Notes: generated by a model not told the origin, from the letters alone. A DNA stretch of 64,000 nt from Methylobacterium sp. 77 (GCF_000372825.1 NZ_KB910516.1:3639825-3703824); one strand, 5' to 3'. Counted from the first letter of the stretch, positions 43,045-52,843 are shown. Numbers and translations are program-made.

Positions 43045-43656
43045 TCAGGCCGCTGCGTCCGGCGGGTCGACCCAACCGATCGCTCCGTCACTGCGGCGGT
43101 ATACGACGTTGATGCGCCCGGTGCCAGCGTGAACGAACACGATCACCGGGGCGCCGGTGAGATCGAGGGCGGTCACGGCCTCGCTCACCGAATGACGCTT
43201 CAGCGCCTTGGTGCTCTCGGCCACCACGGGAGGGTGCGCTTCGTCTTCCTGGTCCGCATCCTCATCGTAATCGTCCCCGTCCAACTCGCTCGGGGACTGG
43301 AACACCGCATAAGCCGCTTGGACCGTCGCCCCCTCATGAAGGGCCGCGCCATGATCCTTGAGGCGATGCTTGTAACGCTTCAAGCGCTTCTCGAGCTTGT
43401 CGGCGGTCTGCTCGAAGCTCGAATGCGGGTCGTGCGAAGCACCGGAGGCTTCGAGGGTGAGGCCCGAGACGAGGTGGAGCACGCAATCCGTGCGGTAGGC
43501 CGTTCCGTCCCGCCGAAGCGTCACATGGCCGGAGCAGGTGCCGTTCATGTGGCTGTCGAGATATTTCGACAAGGTTCCGGCCATTCGCTCTTCGACACGC
43601 CCGCGAAGGGCTTCGCCGAGGTCCAGGCCATGGCCTGTGACACGCAATGACCCCAT
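43045..43656 (-). CDS. hpf: Long ribosome hibernation-promoting factor
   Basis: A 203-residue long-form HPF. The N-terminal S30AE/YfiA domain (about 1-105) has GHGLDLGEALRGRVEERM and SFEQTADKLEKRLKRYKHRL, followed by an acidic linker (ELDGDDYDEDADQEDE) and the C-terminal dimerisation domain (ALKRHSVSEAVTALDLTGAP, VVYRRSDGAIGWVDP). It joins inactive ribosomes into 100S dimers in stationary phase. GGAGGATA precedes the ATG. Between rpoN and ptsN, as expected. Confidence 0.95.
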   Translation of the reverse strand: MGSLRVTGHGLDLGEALRGRVEERMAGTLSKYLDSHMNGTCSGHVTLRRDGTAYRTDCVLHLVSGLTLEASGASHDPHSSFEQTADKLEKRLKRYKHRLKDHGAALHEGATVQAAYAVFQSPSELDGDDYDEDADQEDEAHPPVVAESTKALKRHSVSEAVTALDLTGAPVIVFVHAGTGRINVVYRRSDGAIGWVDPPDAAA

Positions 43657-43808
43657 GTATCCTCCGGTTTTTTCGACTTTCGGCAGGCGAGTAAAGGAGC
43701 CTCGGGGGGAGAAGTCAACGGAATCGGACGCCGGCTTAGAGCCACCGGACGCGGATTGTCGCTGGGCGGCCGAGAGCCGCGATGGGCGAGGCCGGATCGG
43801 CGAAAACC

Positions 43809-45356
43809 TCAGCGCGCGTAGGCGAAATGCTCGCGGCGGCGCTCGATCGAGGATGGGATGCGCAAGGATTCCCGGTACTTCGCCACCGTGCGCCGGGCGA
43901 TGTCGATGCCCTCGTCGCGCAGGCGCTGAACCAGGGCATCGTCGGAGAGCACGGCGCTCGCCGCTTCGCCGTCGACGAGCTGCTTGATCCGGTGGCGCAC
44001 GGCCTCGGAGGAATGCGAGGCGGTGCCGGCAGCACCCGGAATGGCGGCGGTGAAGAAGTACTTCATCTCCAGCGTGCCCCGGCTCGTGCCGATCGACTTG
44101 TTGGAGGTGACCCGCGAGACCGTGGATTCGTGCATGCCGATCGCCTCGGCCACGGTCTTGAGGTTGAGAGGACGCAGATGGGCGACCCCGTTCACGAAGA
44201 ACGCGTCCTGCTGGCGCACGATTTCGGAGGCGACCTTGAGAATGGTGCGCGCCCGCTGCTCCAGGCTCCGGGTCAGCCAGTTGGCGGTCTGGAGGCATTC
44301 GGACAGGAACGCCTTGTCGCCATCGGCCGAGGCGCCGCGGGAGACGCGGGCGTAGTAGCTTTGGTTCACCAGCACCCGCGGCAGCGCCTCGGCGTTGAGC
44401 TCCACGAGCCAGGACCCGTCGGAGGCCGCACGCACGAACACGTCGGGGATCAGCACTTCGACGGCGCGCGAGCCGAAGGCCCGGCCGGGTTTGGGGTCGA
44501 GCCGGCGCAGTTCGGCCAGCATGTCGACGAGATCCTCGTCGTCGACGCCGCAGAGACGGCGAAGGCTCGGGAAATCGCGCTTTGCCACGAGGTCGAGGCG
44601 CGAGACCAGCGCCTGCATCGCCGGATCGAACCTGTCGCGCTCGCGCAGCTGCAGGCTCAGGCACTCGGCGAGGTCGCGGGCGGCGATGCCCGGCGGATCG
44701 AAGGTCTGGATCAGCTTGAGGACCCGCGCCACCGAATCGAGGCCGGCGCCGAGGCGCTCGGCCACCGCGTCGATGGATTCGCGCATGTAGCCGGCATCGT
44801 CCACGGCATCGATGAGGAAGCCGGCGATCAGCCGGTCGGTCGGATCGCGGGTCGCCAGGTCGAGCTGCGCGCTGAGATGCTCGCGCAGGGAGACCTCGGA
44901 GGTCAGGGTCGCCTCGAAATCGGGCGCCTCGCCGTCGAAGCTGCCGCCGGTATTGCCGTAGGGCGCCGGCGTCAGGGAGAGCATGTCGCCCGATGCCGCC
45001 TCGCGGGCATGGGTGGGATTCTCGTCGGAGAAGACGTTGTCGAGCCGCGTGTCGAGGACGCTCTCCATCTCGGCGCTGCTGGCCGTGAGCTCGGTCGACA
45101 TCCAGTTATCCGGCTCGCCGGATTCGAAGTCGCCATCTCCATCGCCCGACGCTTCCGGCGCCGCCTCCGCGACCCCGCGTTCGCCGTCGGGCTCGCCCTC
45201 GATCCGCTCGAGAAGCGGGTTGCGCTCGAGTTCGGCATCCACGTAGGCGGCAAGGTCGAGTTGGGAGAGCTGAAGGAGCTTGATTGCCTGAAGAAGCTGT
45301 GGCGTCATCACCAGGGCTTGGCCCTGGCGCATTTCTAGCCGCTGCAGCAAACTCAT
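43809..45356 (-). CDS. rpoN: RNA polymerase sigma-54 factor
   Basis: A 515-residue sigma-54. Region I is Gln/Leu-rich (ALVMTPQLLQAIKLLQLSQL) and binds activators; region II is acidic; region III has the core-binding part and the helix-turn-helix; the RpoN box ARRTVAKYR, which reads the -24 element, lies near the end (residues about 492-500), followed by SLRIPSSIERR. Complete length for the family. It follows lptB on the minus strand, separated by 484 bp. Confidence 0.97.
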   Translation of the reverse strand: MSLLQRLEMRQGQALVMTPQLLQAIKLLQLSQLDLAAYVDAELERNPLLERIEGEPDGERGVAEAAPEASGDGDGDFESGEPDNWMSTELTASSAEMESVLDTRLDNVFSDENPTHAREAASGDMLSLTPAPYGNTGGSFDGEAPDFEATLTSEVSLREHLSAQLDLATRDPTDRLIAGFLIDAVDDAGYMRESIDAVAERLGAGLDSVARVLKLIQTFDPPGIAARDLAECLSLQLRERDRFDPAMQALVSRLDLVAKRDFPSLRRLCGVDDEDLVDMLAELRRLDPKPGRAFGSRAVEVLIPDVFVRAASDGSWLVELNAEALPRVLVNQSYYARVSRGASADGDKAFLSECLQTANWLTRSLEQRARTILKVASEIVRQQDAFFVNGVAHLRPLNLKTVAEAIGMHESTVSRVTSNKSIGTSRGTLEMKYFFTAAIPGAAGTASHSSEAVRHRIKQLVDGEAASAVLSDDALVQRLRDEGIDIARRTVAKYRESLRIPSSIERRREHFAYAR

Positions 45357-45840
45357 GGTGTCGCCCCGACGCCTTCAGGTGAGCCCAACCGGACGACCGC
45401 ACGGAAGCCCGACGTCGGCCGGCATGAATATTGCTTCTTTTTCTCTTATCACATGTCTATCGCCATCTCGCGCCCACGTCAAAGCGCGATGTGGGCGATC
45501 GCCATGGCCGTGCCGCGCCGCAACATCGCCCGCACCGGACGTCGACACGACCGGCTCGCGTCGGTGCTTGGCAACCATCTCATTTTAAACAGGAAACGTT
45601 TTTCTACTGAGCGCCAGGCGCCGTAGATTCGCGAACCGACATGCACAAAACGCATGCAGAACGTGCGAGGCATGAAGTTTGCCGCCAAATGAGGCAGTGG
45701 ACAAGGCGGGACAAGGCCGGTCTTCCAACCGCAAGCTCGGCCACTTCCGGATTGCCGAAGACGGGCAATCCAAAGGCTCGGGTCCTACGACGGGAAACAT
45801 GGTCTGCGGATAGGGCTCTACACCGGCTCGCGCCGATGGC
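45357..45840. other. 484-bp gap between lptB and rpoN
   Basis: No gene seen. Two AT-rich patches (about 45423-45460 and 45578-45605) probably hold the rpoN promoter; no clear -24/-12 or -35/-10 pair was assigned. A small RNA cannot be excluded. Confidence 0.4.
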
Positions 45841-46719
45841 TCAGAGGCGAAAATCCTCGCCGAGATAGAGCCGCCGCGCATCCTCGTTGGCGACGATCTC
45901 GTCCGGCGTGCCTTCCGTGAGGATGCGGCCGGAATGGGCGATGTAGGCCCGGTCGATCAGGCCCAGCGTCTCGCGCACGTTGTGATCGGTGATCAGCACG
46001 CCGATGCCGCGTTGCTTGAGGTGCTTCACCAGATCCTGGATGTCGCCGACCGCGATCGGGTCGATACCGGCGAAGGGTTCGTCGAGAAGCATGAAGCTCG
46101 GCGAGGTCGCCAGCGCCCGGGCGATCTCGCAGCGGCGGCGCTCGCCGCCCGAAAGCGCGATCGACGGCGCTTTGCGCAGGCGCGCGATATCGAATTCCTC
46201 GAGGAGCGAATCGAGCTTGCGCTCACGCTCCTTGCGGTCCGGCTCGACCACTTCGAGCACGGCGCGGATATTGTCCTCCACCGACAGGCCGCGGAAGATC
46301 GATGCTTCCTGCGGCAGGTAGCCGATGCCGAGGCGGGCGCGCTGATACATCGGCAGATGGGTGATCGGCAGGCCATCGAGACTGATCGAGCCTCGGTCGG
46401 CAGAGACGAGACCGGTGATCATGTAGAAGATCGTGGTCTTGCCCGCGCCGTTGGGGCCGAGCAGCCCCACGGCTTCGCCGTTGCGGACGGTGAGGCCGGC
46501 TTCGTGCACCACGGTGCGCGCGCCGTAGCTCTTGCGCAGGCCCTCCACGTGAAGGATGCCCGGTCCGCCGCCATTCCCCGACAATCCGGCCTCGCCGACG
46601 GCGGCTCCCTTCCTGCCGCGGCCGAAGAGGCGCGACAGGAGGGACGGCGCGCGAGCGGCGCTGAGAGGGGCGGCTCTGGAGATGCGCGGGCTGATCGGGT
46701 CTGGCGTCGAGGGCGACAC
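45841..46719 (-). CDS. lptB: LPS export ABC transporter ATPase
   Basis: About 292 residues. After a poorly conserved N-terminal extension of about 50 residues comes the LptB ATPase: ILHVEGLRKSYGARTVVHEA, Walker A GPNGAGKTT, Q-loop YLPQEASIFRGLSVEDNIRA, signature LSGGERRRCEIARAL, Walker B MLLDEPFAGIDP and LITDHNVRETL. It powers lipopolysaccharide transport with LptF/G. The start is taken as GTG 46719; TTG 46737, overlapping the lptA stop, is the alternative. Confidence 0.94.
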   Translation of the reverse strand: MSPSTPDPISPRISRAAPLSAARAPSLLSRLFGRGRKGAAVGEAGLSGNGGGPGILHVEGLRKSYGARTVVHEAGLTVRNGEAVGLLGPNGAGKTTIFYMITGLVSADRGSISLDGLPITHLPMYQRARLGIGYLPQEASIFRGLSVEDNIRAVLEVVEPDRKERERKLDSLLEEFDIARLRKAPSIALSGGERRRCEIARALATSPSFMLLDEPFAGIDPIAVGDIQDLVKHLKQRGIGVLITDHNVRETLGLIDRAYIAHSGRILTEGTPDEIVANEDARRLYLGEDFRL

Positions 46720-46733
46720 CGGCAGAGCGGCGG

Positions 46734-47477
46734 TCAATTGGCCTGCGCTCTCGGCTTCGCGGCGGGCTTGTCCGCATTGGCCTCGGAGGGTTTCGGCGCG
46801 GGCTTTGCCGCGACGCCGGCCGGCTGGGCACAGCCTTTGGCGCCCCCTTTCGGCGCATCGTCCTTCTGCTGCGGCACGATCATCGCCGAGACGCGCCCGC
46901 CGGGCACAGGGTCCATGTTCGCCCGTCCGGTGTTCATGTCGTAGACGAGGCGGCTGCCGCGCGTGACGTTCTGGCACTGGCTCAGCACGACATTGCCGGT
47001 GAGCACGATGCGCTTGGCCTCCTGGTCGAACACGGCGTTGTCGCCGGTGGCGACCTGGTCGTTCTGCACCACGGTCACGGGGCCGGCGCATTCCACCTTT
47101 TGGATGCCGTTCTCGGCCATGCCGCCGGGTGATTTGGCGGGGGCATCGGCGGCGGGAGCGGGCGCACCCGGCTTGGCGTCCTTGCCGCGCTTGTAATGGA
47201 CCGTCATCGTCGAGCAGCGGATGGTGCTGTCGCCCTGTACGGCCACGACGTTTCCGGCAAAGATCGCTTTGTTCTCGCGGTCGAACACATCGAGCCGATC
47301 CGCGTCGATCTTCACCGGCTCCTTGCCGCCGCTCGCGCCGAAAGTCCCACCGGGAGCGACGGGCTTGCTCGCCTTCGCCGCTGCCGGTGCCGTGCCGGAC
47401 GCGGTCTGCGCGACCGCGCCGCCTGCCGCCAGGATGCCGAAGACAGCGAGGGTGGAGAACAGCGTGGAACGGATCAC
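46734..47477 (-). CDS. lptA: LptA/OstA-family periplasmic LPS transport protein
   Basis: A 247-residue protein with signal peptide (LFSTLAVFGILAAGGAVA) and an OstA/LptA beta-jellyroll: VKIDADRLDVFDRENKAIFA, VAVQGDSTIRCSTMTVHY, and QEAKRIVLTGNVVLSQ. It forms the periplasmic bridge carrying LPS. An Ala/Pro-rich C-terminal tail (about 200-247) is longer than in E. coli. GTG start overlapping the lptC stop (GTGA). Confidence 0.92.
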   Translation of the reverse strand: MIRSTLFSTLAVFGILAAGGAVAQTASGTAPAAAKASKPVAPGGTFGASGGKEPVKIDADRLDVFDRENKAIFAGNVVAVQGDSTIRCSTMTVHYKRGKDAKPGAPAPAADAPAKSPGGMAENGIQKVECAGPVTVVQNDQVATGDNAVFDQEAKRIVLTGNVVLSQCQNVTRGSRLVYDMNTGRANMDPVPGGRVSAMIVPQQKDDAPKGGAKGCAQPAGVAAKPAPKPSEANADKPAAKPRAQAN

Positions 47478-48301
47478 CGGCGATCCTCCCCGTCCTGCGG
47501 TTCGGCGGCGGAGGTGAGGATGCGCGGCGACTTCACGTCGGGCTTGATCTCGGATGCGGCCTGGCTCTCAGCCTTGTCCGACCCGTGGAACAGCGCATGG
47601 ACGTTGCCGATGAAGGAGATGACCCGGCCGTTATCGACCATGTCGAGACTGTCGGACACGACCGTCCCGGTGGGCAGGGTGACGGCCACGGCCTGATCGG
47701 ATTTCACGGTCCCGGCCTTGAAATCGATGGCGGCGGTCTGGAGGCGGACGTCTTCGCCCTTATCGGTCCATAACTTGATGTCGCGTTCGAGCGACAGGGT
47801 CTCGCGCGCCGAATCGAACAGGCCGGCGGCGGCCTCCATATGGGCGAGTCCCCCCGAATCGTCGGTGACGAGATGGCCCTTCATGGCCTGGAGTTCGATC
47901 AGCGTCGGCTTGCGCACGTCCTGGAAAGCGGCGGTGGCGATGACTTCGTAGCCCCGGTCGCCCTTCCTGAAACCGGACAGGCGCGGGTTTTCCATCTTCA
48001 CCTTGGTTCCCGACAGGGTGACGGGCCCCATGGTGACGGCGGGCAGAACGGTGCCGAAAGGGTTGAACAGCGTCCCCACGGCAAGGGCGACGATCGCTGC
48101 GCCGGCCGCGAGGGGGATGAGACGGCGCAGGTAGCGCACCTGCGTGCTGTGGCTGCGGGCTCGCGTATGGGCGCGATGACGGCGCGCATCGACTCCCGAT
48201 GCCGTCGTCCCGGTTGCGTGGATGGCGTCGACCCCGTGCATGGTGATGATCCGAGCCGCTCCGCCTGATCGATCCGACGTGGATGCCATGTCCAGCAACA
48301 T
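47474..48301 (-). CDS. lptC: LPS export protein LptC
   Basis: A 275-residue protein with a cytoplasmic N-terminus of about 65 residues, one membrane anchor (LIPLAAGAAIVALAVGTLF) and a periplasmic LptC domain (KVKMENPRLSGFRKGDRGYE, PTLIELQAMKGHLVTDDSG, DSLDMVDNGRVISFIGNVHA). It links LptB2FG to LptA. The N-terminal extension is longer than in E. coli LptC. First of the lptCAB set; ATG at 48301 or 48289. Confidence 0.92.
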   Translation of the reverse strand: MLLDMASTSDRSGGAARIITMHGVDAIHATGTTASGVDARRHRAHTRARSHSTQVRYLRRLIPLAAGAAIVALAVGTLFNPFGTVLPAVTMGPVTLSGTKVKMENPRLSGFRKGDRGYEVIATAAFQDVRKPTLIELQAMKGHLVTDDSGGLAHMEAAAGLFDSARETLSLERDIKLWTDKGEDVRLQTAAIDFKAGTVKSDQAVAVTLPTGTVVSDSLDMVDNGRVISFIGNVHALFHGSDKAESQAASEIKPDVKSPRILTSAAEPQDGEDRR

Positions 48302-48564
48302 GGCAGTTCCTGCAAATCATGTGCTGGGCCGCGCGAAACGGCGACAGCCATGGTCCAGCGCCGGATGCGCGCGGCCGATGGCGAAGTTGTGGCCGTGCCA
48401 AGACCTTATGAGCGGAGCATTGAGGAATCATCAACCGGCCCGGGCCGGAGCGATACAACCGATGTGCGGCGGCGCACCGTCGCGGTTCGACGTGGACCGG
48501 CTTTGCGAAGGCGCCACGGCGGGTGCCACCGATCTCGCCGACCGAGTTCGGTGAGGCCGGACGT

Positions 48565-49191
48565 TCAGGTGTGGGCGAAGATGTCCGTCTCCGCCCAGCC
48601 CTCGAGATCGAGAAGGGATCGGGTCGGCAGGAAGTCGAAACAGCTCCGCGCAAGGTCGGTGCGGCCCTCGCGGGCCAGCATCGCATCGAGCCGGGTACGT
48701 GCCGCATGGAGATGCAGCACGTCGGAGGCTGCGTATTCCACCTGCGCCTGACTCAAGCTGTCGGCGCCCCAATCCGAGGATTGCTGCTGCTTCGACAGGT
48801 CGACGCCGACGAGTTCGCGGACCACGTCCTTGAGGCCGTGCCGGTCGGTGTAGGTGCGGGCGAGCTTGGAGGCGACCTTGGTGCAGTAGACCGGCGCCGG
48901 CATCACGCCGAAGGCTTTGAACAGCACCGCCAAGTCGAACCGGGCGAAATGGAAAATCTTCGTCACCGCCGGATCGCCCAGGACTCGCTTGAGCACGGCT
49001 GGCGGAGCGGAGCCGGGCAGGATCTGCACGACGTCGGCGCTGCCGTCGCCACGCGAGATCTGGACGACGCAGAGCCTGTCCCGGTGCGGATTGAGACCCA
49101 GCGTTTCGGTATCGATGGCGATGGCCGCCCCCGGCACGTAATCGGCCGGGAGATCGCCGCGATGGATGCGGATGATGGGCTGGGGAGGCAT
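48565..49191 (-). CDS. rnd: Short ribonuclease D-like 3'-5' exonuclease
   Basis: A 208-residue DEDDy exonuclease. ExoI is IDTETLGLNPHRDRLCVVQI, ExoII FHFARFDLAVLFKAFGV, and ExoIII YAASDVLHLHAARTRL. It lacks the HRDC domains of full RNase D (about 370 residues) and matches the short alphaproteobacterial form linked to lptC. Likely to trim tRNA or other stable RNA 3' ends. Confidence 0.92.
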   Translation of the reverse strand: MPPQPIIRIHRGDLPADYVPGAAIAIDTETLGLNPHRDRLCVVQISRGDGSADVVQILPGSAPPAVLKRVLGDPAVTKIFHFARFDLAVLFKAFGVMPAPVYCTKVASKLARTYTDRHGLKDVVRELVGVDLSKQQQSSDWGADSLSQAQVEYAASDVLHLHAARTRLDAMLAREGRTDLARSCFDFLPTRSLLDLEGWAETDIFAHT

Positions 49192-49301
49192 CGGGGCTTA
49201 TGTCTTCTGGCGGGAGACCAAGGTCTCGCGCCGCGTAACACCGTGCCCCTCGGCGAACAACCCGGCGCCGGGATCGGTGCCGGGTCGTTCAAGCGGCGAG
49301 A

Positions 49302-49712
49302 CTACTTCTGCTTGGCGATCACCTTGTCCTTGATCCCGTCATAGACGCCCTGGGTGAGGATCTTCTTCGACACGAGCTGATCCTTGCCGCGGTAGGGGCG
49401 GCCCTTGACGATCGCGGCCGAACGCGCGGCTCCGATGCCGGGAAGCACCTCGAGCTCGGCGGGCGAGGCGCTGTTGAGGTCGATGAGATCGGTCTTGGCC
49501 GCCGGCGCGACAGGGGCGGCCGCCGTGGGGGCGGTCGGTTTGTCCATCGAGGGCTTGGCCGGCGCGGCGGGGGCCATCGGCGCCTTCGGCACGGTGGTCG
49601 ATGGGGTGGGGGTCGCGGGGCTCGGCGTCTGCGCCAGGGCGGGAGCGGCCCCGAGGCAGGCGAGCACCGCCAGGGTGCGCAACAGGGATGTGGACATGCG
49701 AGATGGGGTCAT
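49302..49712 (-). CDS. Secreted helix-hairpin-helix protein (ComEA-like)
   Basis: A 136-residue protein with signal peptide (LLRTLAVLACLGAAPALAQ), a long Pro/Ala/Thr linker, and one C-terminal helix-hairpin-helix domain (IDLNSASPAELEVLPGIGAA, GRPYRGKDQLVSKKILTQGV). ComEA-type domains bind double-stranded DNA in the periplasm during uptake. Only one domain and no other competence gene are here, so uptake is not proven. Confidence 0.85.
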   Translation of the reverse strand: MTPSRMSTSLLRTLAVLACLGAAPALAQTPSPATPTPSTTVPKAPMAPAAPAKPSMDKPTAPTAAAPVAPAAKTDLIDLNSASPAELEVLPGIGAARSAAIVKGRPYRGKDQLVSKKILTQGVYDGIKDKVIAKQK

Positions 49713-50033
49713 GACAATCTCCCGAAATGCGGCGGCGCCGTCTTCGTTGAAGCGTCACCGCATTCGGAGTTAGGGCGTGGCGGTTGAACCGGCGCTTAAC
49801 GGCCCATCACAGGCTCGCGAGCGCGGCCTGGACGCAAGCGCCGTCAGGCGGAAGGGGCGGAACCGCCGGGCGGAGGCTCGTATCTGTCGCCTCGCCTCCG
49901 ACGGCTCTAGCCAGACGGCGGTTGTGCAGCTATACACCCGCCATCGAATCTCCGTTTGAACACGGTGCCGAGGTTGCCTCCTCTCTCGCGGGGTGGCGCC
50001 CGAGCATCCTTTTTGCCGTAGCAGGACTACCCC
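49713..50033. other. Divergent intergenic region before rpmF
   Basis: No gene seen. It must contain the promoters of rpmF and of the ComEA-like gene. A TATACA-like box lies at about 49931, but no matching -35 could be assigned. AGGACT before the rpmF ATG is a usable ribosome-binding site. Confidence 0.4.
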
Positions 50034-50222
50034 ATGGCCGTTCCGAAGCGAAAGACCTCCCCCTCGCGGCGCGGCATGCGCCGGTCCGCCGACGCCCTCA
50101 AGGCCCCGACCTATGTCGCCGACAAGGATTCGGGCGAGCTGCGTCGTCCCCACCACATCGATCTGAAGACCGGCATGTACCGTGGTCGCCAGGTCCTCAA
50201 GGTGAAGTCGGCCGAGGCCTGA
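50034..50222 (+). CDS. rpmF: 50S ribosomal protein L32
   Basis: A 62-residue L32: [18 protein letters not shown] at the start and [15 protein letters not shown] near the end. The zinc cysteines of some L32 forms are missing, the usual state in alphaproteobacteria. Own terminator follows. Confidence 0.97.
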   Translation: MAVPKRKTSPSRRGMRRSADALKAPTYVADKDSGELRRPHHIDLKTGMYRGRQVLKVKSAEA

Positions 50223-50279
50223 GCTTCTCTCGTCGTGAGCGTCCCGGCGGAGAGCCGGGATGATGCGATGTCCGATGAG

Positions 50280-50300
50280 AACCGCCTTCGGGCGGTTTTT
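50280..50300 (+). terminator. Rho-independent terminator of rpmF
   Basis: AACCGCC, loop TTCG, GGCGGTT followed by TTT; seven-base-pair perfect stem, 57 bases after the rpmF stop. Confidence 0.95.
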
Positions 50301-50321
50301 GTCGTTCTATGCCGTGGTGGA

Positions 50322-50597
50322 TCAGGCGCGCCGCCGATTCGTCACGGCCAACGGCGTCTCGGCGTAGCGCGCCGTGGCCGAGCGCATGCGCTCCGCGCGG
50401 GATGCGCGCATCGCCGGGTCCGAACTGACCATGAGCTGGGTCAGGAATTCGGCTCTCGGCCTGCCGTAGGCGAGGCCCGCCTTGCGGCCGACCGGCTCGC
50501 TCCCGTCGATGACCACGAGCGTCCGCGTCGCATCGTGATCCCCTGCGGGACCCGTCGGTGCCGTTTCCGGACAACCATCCGTGCCGGTTCGTGCCAT
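50322..50597 (-). CDS. Conserved-looking 91-aa protein
   Basis: A 91-residue protein with a Thr/Gly/Asp-rich N-terminus and a more structured second half (TLVVIDGSEPVGRKAGLAYG, RPRAEFLTQLMVSSDPAMRA, ATARYAETPLAVTNRRRA). GAGAGG lies six bases before the ATG. The RPRAEFLTQL and ATARYAE phrases recall small alphaproteobacterial proteins of unknown function. It stops 21 bases from the rpmF terminator, convergent with it. Confidence 0.6.
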   Translation of the reverse strand: MARTGTDGCPETAPTGPAGDHDATRTLVVIDGSEPVGRKAGLAYGRPRAEFLTQLMVSSDPAMRASRAERMRSATARYAETPLAVTNRRRA

Positions 50598-50695
50598 GCG
50601 CGCCTCTCTGCCTGCGATCGGCAGGGAAGGCGCAAGGGTTGGGCCGTCGTTAACGGTTCGTCAACACTTTCTCGGGACGCTCAGCCGAACCGAGC

Positions 50696-51316
50696 CTACT
50701 TCTTGGCGAGATCTTCCAGGCGGTTGCGCATCTCCGCCATCTGCCGCTTCAGCTCGTCGAGGTCGCTGTCCGACGAGGGCGCGGATGCCGCAGTGACCGA
50801 CGTCGGCTGCGTCGGCGTCGATGCGGAGGTCTTCATGCCCGAGAGCGGCCCGGTGCCGAAGGTCGTGAACATCTTCATGGCATCGCCGAAGAAGCTCATA
50901 TTGGCCCGCACCTGCTCCTCCATGGCGCTCTGGAACACCGTGGGGGCGAAACTCTGGTTCATCTTCTCGCGCAGGCCGTCCTGGTCGCGGGCGAAATTGG
51001 CCATCGAGAATTCGAGGAAGCTCGGCACCATCGTCCGCATGCTGTCGCCGTAGAAACGGATGAGCTGGCGCAGGAAGGCCACCGGCAGAAGGTTGTCCTC
51101 GCCGGCCTTGTTCTCCTGCTCGAAGATGATCTGAGTCAGCACGGAGCGGGTGATGTCGTCGCCCGAGCGCGCATCATAGACGAGGAAGTCCTCCCCGTTC
51201 TGCACCATGGTCGAGAGATCCTCGAGCGTGACGTAGGTCGAGGTTCCCGTATGATACAGCCGCCGGTTCGCGTACTTCTTGATGACGGTCTGCTGGGACT
51301 TACCGTTCTCCGCCAT
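50696..51316 (-). CDS. phaR: Polyhydroxyalkanoate synthesis repressor
   Basis: A 206-residue PhaR. The DNA-binding N-terminal domain is diagnostic (TVIKKYANRRLYHTGTSTYV, LEDLSTMVQNGEDFLVYDA), followed by the PHB-accumulation domain (FLRQLIRFYGDSMRTMVPSF) and a C-terminal coiled coil (LDELKRQMAEMRNRLEDLAK). It represses phasin and PHA genes and is released by PHA granules. The start at 51316 fits the family; an upstream in-frame ATG exists. Divergent from phaA-phaB. Confidence 0.95.
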   Translation of the reverse strand: MAENGKSQQTVIKKYANRRLYHTGTSTYVTLEDLSTMVQNGEDFLVYDARSGDDITRSVLTQIIFEQENKAGEDNLLPVAFLRQLIRFYGDSMRTMVPSFLEFSMANFARDQDGLREKMNQSFAPTVFQSAMEEQVRANMSFFGDAMKMFTTFGTGPLSGMKTSASTPTQPTSVTAASAPSSDSDLDELKRQMAEMRNRLEDLAKK

Positions 51317-51641
51317 CCTCGTGGCCTTTCCCGACACATTCATTCCAGCGCCCAATCCCTTCGAGGCCCGATGCGCCGTCCGGGTATCATTCGTATCCGC
51401 GCGTGGGCGGACCTTAAGGCTTTCGCCCGCTGACGAAAACAGCAATTCGACCCGGATCCCCGCAGAATAGTGCCACACGCCGCGCAGGCCCCTCGGTGAC
51501 AAACATCGGCAGGTCACTCACCTCCCTTCCCGGCGCGCTTGACTTCACCCTGCCCAACGCTTTCATCGCTTCAGTTGGCCTCAAGCGCGCATGCCCATCG
51601 GAGGGCTTCAACGTCGCGCAGGCCGAATGAGGAGAACGTCA
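51317..51641. promoter_or_regulatory. Divergent phaR/phaA promoter region
   Basis: No gene seen in 325 bp. A plausible phaA promoter is TTGACT at 51539-51544 with TTCATC 17 bases later (51562-51567), about 75 bases before the phaA ATG. No site as strong as the inverted repeat before phaB was found. Confidence 0.4.
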
Positions 51642-52823
51642 ATGGCAGCGGAAGACATCGTCATCGTGGGCGCAGCGCGCACCGCAGTGGGATCGTTCGG
51701 AGGCGTCTTCAACACCGTCCCCGCCCATGAGCTCGGCGCCGTGGCGATCAAGGCCGCCCTGGATCGTGCCGGCGTCTCCCCGGACGACGTCGACGAGGTG
51801 ATTTTCGGACAGGTCCTCACCGCCGGCGCCGGCCAGAACCCCGCCCGCCAGGCCGCCATCAAGGCCGGCATCCCCGAGAAGGCGACGGCCTGGGGCGTCA
51901 ACCAGGTCTGCGGCTCGGGCCTGCGCACCGTCGCGCTCGGCATGCAGCAGATCGCCAACGGCGACGCCACCGTGATCGTGGCCGGCGGCCAGGAATCGAT
52001 GTCGCTCTCCCCCCATGCGCAGTACCTGCGCGGCGGCCAGAAGATGGGCGACGTGAAGCTCGTCGACACCATGATCAAGGACGGCCTGTGGGATGCCTTC
52101 AACGGCTACCACATGGGCACGACCGCCGAGAACGTGGCCCAGGCGTTCCAGCTGACGCGCGAGCAGCAGGACGAGTTCGCCGTCAAGTCCCAGAACAAGG
52201 CTGAGGCCGCCCGCAAGGAAGGCCGTTTCAAGGACGAGATCGTCCCCGTCACCGTCTCGGGCCGCAAGGGCGACACCATCGTCGACACCGACGAGTACAT
52301 CCGTGACGGCGCCACCGTCGAGGCGATGGCCAAGCTCAAGCCAGCCTTCTCCAAGGACGGTACCGTGACGGCCGCCAACGCGTCGGGCCTCAACGACGGC
52401 GCCGCCGCCCTCGTGCTGATGTCGGCCTCCGAGGCCGAGCGCCGGGGCATCACCCCGCTCGCCCGGATCGTGTCCTGGGCCACCGCCGGCGTCGATCCGA
52501 AGGTGATGGGCACCGGCCCGATCCCAGCCTCCCGCAAGGCGCTCGAGAAGGCCGGCTGGAAGCCGTCCGACCTCGATCTGATCGAGGCCAACGAGGCCTT
52601 CGCCGCCCAGGCGCTCGCCGTGAACAAGGACATGGGCTGGGACACCGACAAGGTGAACGTCAATGGCGGCGCCATCGCCATCGGCCACCCGATCGGCGCG
52701 TCGGGTGCCCGCGTCCTCGTCACCCTGCTGCACGAGCTGAAGCGCCGCGATGCCAAGCGTGGCCTCGCGACCCTGTGCATCGGCGGCGGCATGGGCGTCG
52801 CCCTCTGCGTCGAGCGCGTCTGA
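51642..52823 (+). CDS. phaA: Acetyl-CoA acetyltransferase (beta-ketothiolase)
   Basis: A 393-residue thiolase. The nucleophile is Cys90 in NQVCGSGLR; the second Cys is in LCIGGGMG and the catalytic His in GHPIGASG. It joins two acetyl-CoA into acetoacetyl-CoA for polyhydroxybutyrate. The start follows GAGGAG and gives the standard N-terminus ([16 protein letters not shown]). phaB follows, separated by a 200-bp regulatory gap. Confidence 0.96.
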   Translation: MAAEDIVIVGAARTAVGSFGGVFNTVPAHELGAVAIKAALDRAGVSPDDVDEVIFGQVLTAGAGQNPARQAAIKAGIPEKATAWGVNQVCGSGLRTVALGMQQIANGDATVIVAGGQESMSLSPHAQYLRGGQKMGDVKLVDTMIKDGLWDAFNGYHMGTTAENVAQAFQLTREQQDEFAVKSQNKAEAARKEGRFKDEIVPVTVSGRKGDTIVDTDEYIRDGATVEAMAKLKPAFSKDGTVTAANASGLNDGAAALVLMSASEAERRGITPLARIVSWATAGVDPKVMGTGPIPASRKALEKAGWKPSDLDLIEANEAFAAQALAVNKDMGWDTDKVNVNGGAIAIGHPIGASGARVLVTLLHELKRRDAKRGLATLCIGGGMGVALCVERV

Positions 52824-52843
52824 TCAGCCGCGATTGAATACAG

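Noticed and set aside
43657..44664. Upstream extension of the hpf frame into rpoN.
   Set aside because: The HPF domain and ribosome-binding site fix the start at 43656; the extension is the shadow of rpoN.
45357..45840. Possible small RNA between lptB and rpoN.
   Set aside because: No terminator-promoter pair or recognisable RNA family could be shown.
49302..49712. Evidence for a full DNA-uptake system.
   Set aside because: Only one ComEA-like domain protein is present; no pilus or ComEC genes nearby.
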